From NCBI RefSeq assembly GCF_001043175.1, contig NZ_CP011494.1:1116001-1180000 (forward strand): a stretch of DNA of 64,000 bases, written 5' to 3'. Positions 57,823 through 64,000 of the stretch are shown here, piece after piece. The translations under genes were made by a program, and so were the position numbers. The stretch comes from Marinobacter psychrophilus. GTDB taxonomy: Bacteria; Pseudomonadota; Gammaproteobacteria; Pseudomonadales; Oleiphilaceae. Below the pieces are notes generated by a model. That model did no database searches, was not told the origin of the DNA, and saw only the letters and a program-made list of their open reading frames with translations. Within the stretch, counting starts at the first letter, position 1. Every line of letters starts with the position of its first letter.

Positions 57823-58323
57823 ATGACTGCAAAGGTCTGGCCGGCAGTTCCTGTATTCTGGATGATGGCGGCGTTTCCGGCCATGGCAGAGCCCGTTGCG
57901 CCGCAATCGCAAGCGCAACTGATTGGGGCGACGCGCACTCCGGATACCCTGTCTACTCTGGTGAGCCTGGGTTTGGGCTTGCTGGCGGTGATTGCGATTA
58001 TCTATGGCTGTGCCTGGCTGATCCGCCGCATGACCGGCATGACCGGCATGAACAACAGCGCCATTAAAGTGGTGTCGGTGATGGCCCTAGGCGCTCGCGA
58101 GCGCATTGCGGTGGTGGATGTGGCGGGCCAGCAGTTGCTGCTGGGTATTACGCCCAGCACCATAAGCACTCTGCACGTGTTCGATAAGCCAGTCGTGAGT
58201 GTAGGCGGCAGCGCGCCCAGCGGTGAATTTGCCCGCAAACTCCAGTCCCTGATGAATAAAACCCAGGCTCCGAATGTCGCGGCCGACAGTTCTGGTAGAT
58301 CGACCAATGACCGCAAGATTTGA
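57823..58323 (+). CDS. fliO: FliO, export-gate assembly protein
   Basis: 166 residues with a hydrophobic N-terminus that may be a signal sequence ([14 protein letters not shown]) and a transmembrane helix at about 44-66, then a small cytoplasmic domain ([29 protein letters not shown]). It aids FliP ring assembly. It starts one base after the fliN stop and overlaps fliP by 17 bases. Confidence 0.9.
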   Translation: MTAKVWPAVPVFWMMAAFPAMAEPVAPQSQAQLIGATRTPDTLSTLVSLGLGLLAVIAIIYGCAWLIRRMTGMTGMNNSAIKVVSVMALGARERIAVVDVAGQQLLLGITPSTISTLHVFDKPVVSVGGSAPSGEFARKLQSLMNKTQAPNVAADSSGRSTNDRKI

Positions 58324-59086
58324 ACCTGCGCGCCTGCTAGAGGCGCTATTTCCGTTACTGATTGTCATCGCTGCCATGGTTTGGGCGCCGCTGGCCCAGG
58401 CGGACTTGCCCGGCATACCCGCGTTCACCGTAGAGCCCGGCGCCGGCGAGGGCCAGCAGGAATATTCGGTGACCCTGCAGATTCTGGCGCTGATGACTGC
58501 GCTGACGTTTTTGCCGGCGATGCTGATGATGATGACGTCGTTCACCCGCATCATTATCGTATTTTCGATACTGCGCCAGGCCCTGGGCCTGCAATCAGCG
58601 CCGTCTAACCAAATTCTGTTGGGGCTGGCGTTGTTTCTGACCATATTCATTATGAAACCGGTGTTGGAAGAAGCCAACCGAGTAGGGTTGCAACCCTATC
58701 TGCAGGAAGAAATGACCTCGCTGGAAGCCGTCGAAGCCGCGTCGGAGCCGTTCAAAAAGTTCATGCTGGCCCAAACCCGCGAAAGCGATCTCGGACTGTT
58801 CATGCGCATGGCTGACGAGCAGTTTGTCAGCCCTGAAGACGTCACGTTCTGGGTGCTGCTACCGGCGTTTGTTACCAGCGAGCTGAAAACTGCGTTCCAG
58901 ATTGGTTTTATACTGTTCATACCTTTTCTGATTATCGACATGGTGGTGGCCAGCGTGCTGATGGCCATGGGTATGATGATGCTGTCGCCGATTATTATTT
59001 CGCTACCGTTTAAAATCATGCTGTTTGTGCTGGTGGACGGTTGGGCGTTGATAATGGGCACCCTGGCGGCCAGCTATGGCCTTTAG
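58307..59086 (+). CDS. fliP: FliP, type III export gate protein
   Basis: 259 residues from ATG 58307; an earlier ATG at 58274 would only extend it into fliO. Cleavable signal peptide ending PLAQA, then the conserved core [33 protein letters not shown] and [19 protein letters not shown]. It forms the core of the export gate with FliQ and FliR. Confidence 0.96.
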   Translation: MTARFEPARLLEALFPLLIVIAAMVWAPLAQADLPGIPAFTVEPGAGEGQQEYSVTLQILALMTALTFLPAMLMMMTSFTRIIIVFSILRQALGLQSAPSNQILLGLALFLTIFIMKPVLEEANRVGLQPYLQEEMTSLEAVEAASEPFKKFMLAQTRESDLGLFMRMADEQFVSPEDVTFWVLLPAFVTSELKTAFQIGFILFIPFLIIDMVVASVLMAMGMMMLSPIIISLPFKIMLFVLVDGWALIMGTLAASYGL

Positions 59087-59131
59087 TGTGCGCGGCGCCG
59101 AATGCTATGAAGCGCTTAATGGAGGCTACCT

Positions 59132-59401
59132 ATGACCCCTGAAACCGTCATCGATATTTTGCGCGAAGCGCTGTGGATGATTGTGCTGCTGGCGTCGGTG
59201 ATTATTACCCCGGGCCTGATTATTGGCTTGGTGGTTAGTACCTTTCAAGCGGCCACTCAAATCAACGAACAAACCCTGAGCTTTCTGCCGCGCCTGCTGA
59301 TCACACTGATCGTGATCATTGTGTGGGGGCCGTGGATGCTGACAAAACTGCTGGACCACGCTAACGCGCTCTTCTCCAGCATTCCCTTTTTGATCGGCTG
59401 A
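59132..59401 (+). CDS. fliQ: FliQ, export gate protein
   Basis: 89 residues with two transmembrane hairpin helices (about 14-38 and 52-78) and the conserved FQAATQINEQTLSFLPRL. GGAGG lies six bases before ATG 59132. Confidence 0.97.
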   Translation: MTPETVIDILREALWMIVLLASVIITPGLIIGLVVSTFQAATQINEQTLSFLPRLLITLIVIIVWGPWMLTKLLDHANALFSSIPFLIG

Positions 59402-59404
59402 CCC

Positions 59405-60184
59405 ATGCTGCCTACCGAACTCGGTGCCGATCTGATAGGCCAGTGGGTTGGTCAACATTTATGGCCGCTGTTCCGCATTGCCAGCTTTTTGATGGTGATT
59501 CCCATTTTTGGTACCCAATTGGTGCCTGCCCGGGTGCGCCTGGGCCTGGCTCTGTTGATGACCATTATCGTGGTGCCGATGATTCCTCCGGTGCCCCAGA
59601 TAGACGCCTTAAGCGCCGATGCGGTGGTGATTACCCTGCAGCAGATATTGATTGGCGTAGGGTTAGGTTTCGCGCTAACGGCGCTGTGGCAGCTGTTTGT
59701 GATTGCTGGCCAGATGATTGCCATGCAAATGGGCTTGGGCTTTGCGTCTATGGTGGATCCCGCGAACGGCGTGAACGTTGCGGTGCTGGCGCAAATCTAC
59801 ACCATCACCATTACTCTGTTGTTTTTGGCGATGAATGGCCACCTGGTGGCGTTTGAAGTGTTTATCGAGAGTTTTCGCACCTTGCCTATCGGCCTTGAAG
59901 GTTTAGGGCAGGCCGGTGTGTGGCAGTTGGCGCACCGTATTAGCTGGATGTTTGTATCAGCTATGCTGATGGCGCTGCCTGCGGTAACGGCGGTGTTGAT
60001 TGTCAGTATTTCTTTTGGGGTGATGACCCGCGCCGCGCCGCAGATGAATATTTTCGCCCTTGGCTTCCCCATTGGCCTGATTTTTGGATTGTTTGCTATC
60101 TGGGTGTTGCACGCCAATTTTTTGCCGCATTTCGAGGTTTACGCCCGGCAGACGTTCGATTTCATGCGCGAGTTGCAACGGTAG
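59405..60184 (+). CDS. fliR: FliR, export gate protein
   Basis: 259 residues with five or six hydrophobic segments, LIGVGLGFALTALWQLFVIA and QMGLGFASMVDPANGVNV being typical of the family. It starts three bases after the fliQ stop and completes the FliPQR gate. Confidence 0.96.
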   Translation: MLPTELGADLIGQWVGQHLWPLFRIASFLMVIPIFGTQLVPARVRLGLALLMTIIVVPMIPPVPQIDALSADAVVITLQQILIGVGLGFALTALWQLFVIAGQMIAMQMGLGFASMVDPANGVNVAVLAQIYTITITLLFLAMNGHLVAFEVFIESFRTLPIGLEGLGQAGVWQLAHRISWMFVSAMLMALPAVTAVLIVSISFGVMTRAAPQMNIFALGFPIGLIFGLFAIWVLHANFLPHFEVYARQTFDFMRELQR

Positions 60185-60211
60185 TCATAACAGCATCAGG
60201 GTATAGCGATA

Positions 60212-61345
60212 ATGGCCGACGACGATGGCAGTCAGGAGAAAACCGAAGAGGCCACCCCCCGAAGGCTGGAAAAGGCCAAGGAGGATGGCGAGACTGCGCG
60301 TTCTAAAGAGCTGGCGACGACCGCTGTGTTGATGGCAGGTGCTGGCGGTCTACTGATTTTTGGTACCCATCTTGGCGCGGCCCTGGAAGCCATCATGCGC
60401 GATGCCTTCACCCTCGAGCGCAGCGCCATTTTTGATATGCGCCATATGAGCGTGCAGCTGATTGCCTCCGCCAAAGCCGCAGCCTGGGCGTTGTCGCCCA
60501 TTCTGGCCATGCTGCTGGTGGCCGCTATAGCCGGCTCCATCGGTATTGGTGGCTTGCTGTTCAGCGGCAAATCCATTGCACCCAAGCTTAGTCGTATGAA
60601 CCCTATAAAGGGCATTGGTCGCATGTTTTCTTCACGCTCGCTGATTGAGCTGTTTAAAGCCATCGCCAAAGTGGGTCTGGTACTCACCATTGCTATTCTC
60701 ATTTTGCAAGTGCGAACGGTGGACTTGCTGAGCATCTCCGCCGAACCGACGGTTCCGGCTATGGAGCATGTACTCTGGACCTTGGGTTGGAGCTTTTTTC
60801 TGTTGTCCTGTGCCACCATCATTATTGCTGTGATCGATGTGCCTTTCCAGATTTACGACCACCAGAAAAAGCTCAAAATGACCATGCAGGAAGTAAAAGA
60901 CGAACACAAAGACAGCGAAGGTAAACCCGAGGTAAAAGGCCGTATTCGCCAGTTGCAGCGGGAGATGTCGCAGAGACGGATGATGCAGGACGTTCCAACC
61001 GCTGACGTGGTTATCACCAACCCGACCCATTACGCGGTGGCACTGAAGTACGACCCGAGCCGCATGGCCGCGCCTATGGTGGTGGCAAAGGGTGGTGACG
61101 AACTGGCCTTCAAGATTATGGAAATTGCCCGCGAAAACAAGGTAGAAATTCTGCGCACACCACCGCTGGCGCGGGCGGTGTATCACAACAGTGATATTGG
61201 TCAGGAAATACCAGACGGCCTTTACATGGCCATCGCCCAAGTGCTGGCCTACGTATTCCAGCTGCGTCAGTTCCGCAAAGGCCACGTCGACAAGCCCACC
61301 ATGCCAAATTTCCCCATACCGTCGGACTTGCGACGTGACACTTGA
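60212..61345 (+). CDS. flhB: FlhB, export switch protein
   Basis: 377 residues. The canonical N-terminus ends EKTEEATPRRLEKAKEDGE, followed by four transmembrane segments (about 30-210). The cytoplasmic autocleavage site NPTH (ITNPTHYAVALKYD) and the C-terminal processed domain are intact. FliK triggers its switch from hook to filament export. No flhA follows in the window, unlike the compact order in several related genomes. Confidence 0.97.
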   Translation: MADDDGSQEKTEEATPRRLEKAKEDGETARSKELATTAVLMAGAGGLLIFGTHLGAALEAIMRDAFTLERSAIFDMRHMSVQLIASAKAAAWALSPILAMLLVAAIAGSIGIGGLLFSGKSIAPKLSRMNPIKGIGRMFSSRSLIELFKAIAKVGLVLTIAILILQVRTVDLLSISAEPTVPAMEHVLWTLGWSFFLLSCATIIIAVIDVPFQIYDHQKKLKMTMQEVKDEHKDSEGKPEVKGRIRQLQREMSQRRMMQDVPTADVVITNPTHYAVALKYDPSRMAAPMVVAKGGDELAFKIMEIARENKVEILRTPPLARAVYHNSDIGQEIPDGLYMAIAQVLAYVFQLRQFRKGHVDKPTMPNFPIPSDLRRDT

Positions 61346-61365
61346 TGAGATAAAGGAAATTTATT

Positions 61366-62151
61366 GTGTTATTTGAAACCCTGATTTACACCTTCAAAGA
61401 CGGCTATGCCGAGATTCGCTTCAATCGTCCCCATCGTTTAAACGCCGTTATTGAGCCATTTTACAAAGATTTATTGGCGGCGTTGAGCCAGGCAGAAGCC
61501 GACCCTGAGGTCAGAGCCGTTTTATTAACCGGTGAAGGGCGCGCCTTTTGTGTGGGCGCCGATATGAAAGAGCACGGTTCGGGCGATCGCAGCCAGTATC
61601 AGCGTCGGCAGTATCTGCAATTGGGTAATGACGTTTGCGAGGCGATGTTTCGACTGAGTAAGCCGGTGGTTGCGGCCATTAACGGTTATGCATTAGGTGC
61701 GGGGGCCGAAATGGCCTGCTCCTGTGACTTCATATTTATGGGCGAGACGGCAAAAATCGGCTTTCCCGAAGTCAGCATTGGTACCTGTGTCGGCGGCGGT
61801 GTGACCAGTTTTCTGCCGCGTTTGGTAGGGCTGGCGAAAGCTCGTGAGCTGATCTTCACCGGCGTTAAAATTGACGGCCCCGAGGCTGAGCGTATTGGCT
61901 TGGCGACTCGTTCGGTAGCTGACGACGCACTGCTTGATGAGGCAGAGGCGTTTATCAAACAGCTGGCCACCAAAGCGCCAATCTCCATGTCATTGGTCAA
62001 GAAGCTATTGAACAACGCCTCTCACGCGGATCTGGATGCGCAGCTTCAGCATGAGTTGGACGGCGTGTTTATGTGCACCACAACCCAGGACTGGCAGGAA
62101 GGTGTTGATGCCTTTGCTCAAAAACGCCCACCCGTCTTCAAGGGCTGTTAA
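61366..62151 (+). CDS. Enoyl-CoA hydratase/isomerase (crotonase) family protein
   Basis: 261 residues from GTG 61366, with AAAGGAA eight bases upstream. Crotonase fold: oxyanion-hole strand AFCVGADMKEHG, then GYALGAGAEMACSCDF and KIGFPEVSIGTCVGGG. Both catalytic Glu positions of hydratases (GAGAEM and GFPEV) are kept, so hydration of an enoyl-CoA is plausible. The substrate is not readable. It sits 20 bases after flhB and two bases before an acyl-CoA synthetase gene, with which it surely forms an operon. Confidence 0.9.
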   Translation: MLFETLIYTFKDGYAEIRFNRPHRLNAVIEPFYKDLLAALSQAEADPEVRAVLLTGEGRAFCVGADMKEHGSGDRSQYQRRQYLQLGNDVCEAMFRLSKPVVAAINGYALGAGAEMACSCDFIFMGETAKIGFPEVSIGTCVGGGVTSFLPRLVGLAKARELIFTGVKIDGPEAERIGLATRSVADDALLDEAEAFIKQLATKAPISMSLVKKLLNNASHADLDAQLQHELDGVFMCTTTQDWQEGVDAFAQKRPPVFKGC

Positions 62152-62153
62152 TT

Positions 62154-64000
62154 ATGAAAAGTTCATTGCACGAATTTCTGGCACCCGATTCAATCGCGAT
62201 TCTGGGAGCCTCATCCGACCCCACCAAGCGCGGTTACAAGGCGATGGTCGGACTTATTAACGACGGCTATGAAGGGGCGATTTATCCGATCAATCCTAAA
62301 GTCGATACGATTCTGGGTTACAAAGCCTACCCGTCGATGGAATCACTGCCGGGACCGGCGGCTTTGGTGCTGATATGTACGCCAGCGAAGACCATTCCCG
62401 ACCTGCTGGGCCAATGTGGCCGCAATGGAACGAAAGGGGCGATTATCCTGGCAAGCGGTTTTGGCGAAGTGGACGAAGCCGGTGCAAAGCTGGGGCAGGA
62501 AGTATTAGAGGCCGCTCAAAAAGCCAACGTGCGTATTGTTGGCCCCAACACATCCGGGGTTTTCAATCTTCATAAAAAAGTGAATTTGCTGGCTCTCGAC
62601 AACGTGAAGCCTGGCGATATCGGCATTATATCTCAGTCAGGGAATATGCTGTTGGCTCTGGCGCTTGAAGCGGAAAGTAACGGACATGTGGGTTTTAGCA
62701 CCTATGTGGGGCCAGGAAATCAAATTGATTTAGGCTTTGCAGACTACCTTCAATATTTGGGAGAAGACGATAACACGCGTGTAGCAACACTTTATGTAGA
62801 GGGTTTCAAAGACGGCCGCGTGTTTTTGAATGTTGCCAAAGAAATCGCGAAAACCAAGCCTGTGGTGGTTTATAAGTCGGGCTCAACCGAGGCAGGCCAG
62901 AAAGCCGCCAAATCGCACACTGGAGCTTTAGCCGGCAGCTATGTGATGACCGTAGACCTGCTTCGTCAGGTGGGCGTAACCGTGGTCAGCCAGTCTGACG
63001 AGATTCTGCCGGTTGCCGAAGGCTTGAGTCTTTTGCAGCAGGCGAATGGAAACCGGGTTGCGATTTTGGCTGACGGTGGTGGTCAGGCAACAATCGCTTC
63101 TGATCGCTTGTGTGAAGCAGGGTTGGAACTGGCCGAGCTGTCTGATGCGACCCAATCAGCGCTGCGGGGCATCCTCTTTCCACAGGCGTCGTTGGTAAAC
63201 CCTGTTGATGTGGCTGGCAGTACCGACGCGAACCCGGGCCTGCTTGTAGACTGCATGACTGTCCTGGTTGAGGATGCGAACGTTGACATGGTGCTCCTGG
63301 TGGGCATGTTTGGTGGCTACGGCATTCGCTTTGCAGAGGAACTCAAGGCGGAAGAACTGCGGACGGCAGATGCGATTGCGAAACTGTCTGGCCAGACCGA
63401 TAAACCGTTAGTGGTTTACAGCCTTTACAGTCATGTTCGGCCGGAACCATTGGTTAGACTGCGCGAATCAGGAGTGCCTGTTTACAATTCGATTGAGCAC
63501 GCGGTTCAGGTCTTGAAAGCGCTGAACGAACGAGGTGCCTATATCGCCAGTAACCAGCGGGCGGAGCTGGCGCAGCCACTGAGCCCCGATGCTGGCGTTG
63601 TTGCAACCTTTGAACAGGCTCAAAGAAGCGGTCGGGATTTGTTTGAGTTCGAGGCTAAGTCATTGTTGCGCACTTACGGTGTGGACGTGCCGAAAGAGCT
63701 GATGGTCCGAAATGAGGCCGAGTTTTTAGAGGCGGTTGCTGAGTTTGGTCACACGTCGTTGGCTATGAAAGTTGTTTCCAAGGATATTTTACACAAATCG
63801 GACGCCGGCGGAGTCAAACTCAATCTCAGTGGCGAAGCGGATTTGCGCCGTGGCCATGCTGAAATTCTCGCCGCGTGTAAGCTGTACAAAGCCGATGCCG
63901 AAATAGAGGGCATTTTGTTAGCGCCCATGGCTCGAAAGGGCACCGAGGTTATAATCGGGGTCAGTCGTGACCCGGTGTTCGGACCGGTGTTGATGTTCGG
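62154..64000 (+). CDS. Acyl-CoA synthetase (ADP/NDP-forming), acetate-CoA ligase family, 3' truncated by window
   Basis: About 615 codons visible from ATG 62154, two bases after the preceding stop; the frame is open at the window end. Order: CoA-binding Rossmann domain (SIAILGASSDPTKRGYKA), succinyl-CoA-ligase-like domains with the phospho-His in KSHTGALAGS, then the start of an ATP-grasp domain (KSLLRTYGVDVPKELM; MKVVSKDILHKSDAGGVKLN). The fused alpha-beta arrangement is typical of bacterial ADP-forming acyl-CoA synthetases of about 700 residues. It would activate a carboxylate with ATP and CoA, perhaps the substrate used by the adjacent crotonase. Confidence 0.93.
   Translation, partial: MKSSLHEFLAPDSIAILGASSDPTKRGYKAMVGLINDGYEGAIYPINPKVDTILGYKAYPSMESLPGPAALVLICTPAKTIPDLLGQCGRNGTKGAIILASGFGEVDEAGAKLGQEVLEAAQKANVRIVGPNTSGVFNLHKKVNLLALDNVKPGDIGIISQSGNMLLALALEAESNGHVGFSTYVGPGNQIDLGFADYLQYLGEDDNTRVATLYVEGFKDGRVFLNVAKEIAKTKPVVVYKSGSTEAGQKAAKSHTGALAGSYVMTVDLLRQVGVTVVSQSDEILPVAEGLSLLQQANGNRVAILADGGGQATIASDRLCEAGLELAELSDATQSALRGILFPQASLVNPVDVAGSTDANPGLLVDCMTVLVEDANVDMVLLVGMFGGYGIRFAEELKAEELRTADAIAKLSGQTDKPLVVYSLYSHVRPEPLVRLRESGVPVYNSIEHAVQVLKALNERGAYIASNQRAELAQPLSPDAGVVATFEQAQRSGRDLFEFEAKSLLRTYGVDVPKELMVRNEAEFLEAVAEFGHTSLAMKVVSKDILHKSDAGGVKLNLSGEADLRRGHAEILAACKLYKADAEIEGILLAPMARKGTEVIIGVSRDPVFGPVLMF

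Overview
The window reads as the chromosome of a Marinobacter-like gammaproteobacterium. This is inferred from a Pseudomonas/Marinobacter-type polar flagellar cluster (fleQ, fleSR, fliEFGHIJ, fliKLMNOPQR-flhB, with sigma-54 promoters), the lexA-sulA pair and the general character of the proteins. No rRNA, tRNA or CRISPR was recognised.

Bases 1-28.8 kb are an accessory region built around type Vb (two-partner) secretion. It holds the 3' part of one giant filamentous adhesin (TpsA copy 1) with its outer-membrane transporter gene (tpsB copy 1). A decayed LysR fragment and a SapC-family gene follow, then a complete 15.8-kb adhesin gene of about 5,250 codons with a second tpsB. The last third of each adhesin plus all of tpsB form a direct repeat of about 3.92 kb with no difference that I could see (3323-7242 and 22331-26250). 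Upstream of a sharp boundary the two adhesins are clearly diverged. Both tpsB copies carry the same single-base frameshift in the POTRA region. Beyond copy 2 lies a graveyard of IS30, IS3 and IS256 fragments around one intact gene of unknown function, and then a third, diverged relic of the tpsB 3' end.

Bases 28.8-43.1 kb hold a GGDEF/EAL protein with a degenerate phytochrome-like sensor, an S4-like membrane protein without a visible pore, the tamA-tamB envelope assembly operon, a two-gene amidoligase / class I glutamine amidotransferase operon, the SOS genes lexA-sulA with two operators, and two small conserved hypotheticals.

Bases 43.1-61.3 kb are the flagellar regulatory and export/basal-body genes. 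FleQ, an enhancer-binding protein, heads the cascade. Sigma-54 sites with exact GG-N10-GC spacing lie before fleS, fliE and fliK, which fits FleQ control of fleSR and FleR/FleQ control of the structural operons. Many genes overlap by a few bases.

Bases 61.4-64 kb hold an enoyl-CoA hydratase and the start of an ADP-forming acyl-CoA synthetase, a small CoA-dependent metabolic operon placed directly after flhB. The second gene runs off the window.
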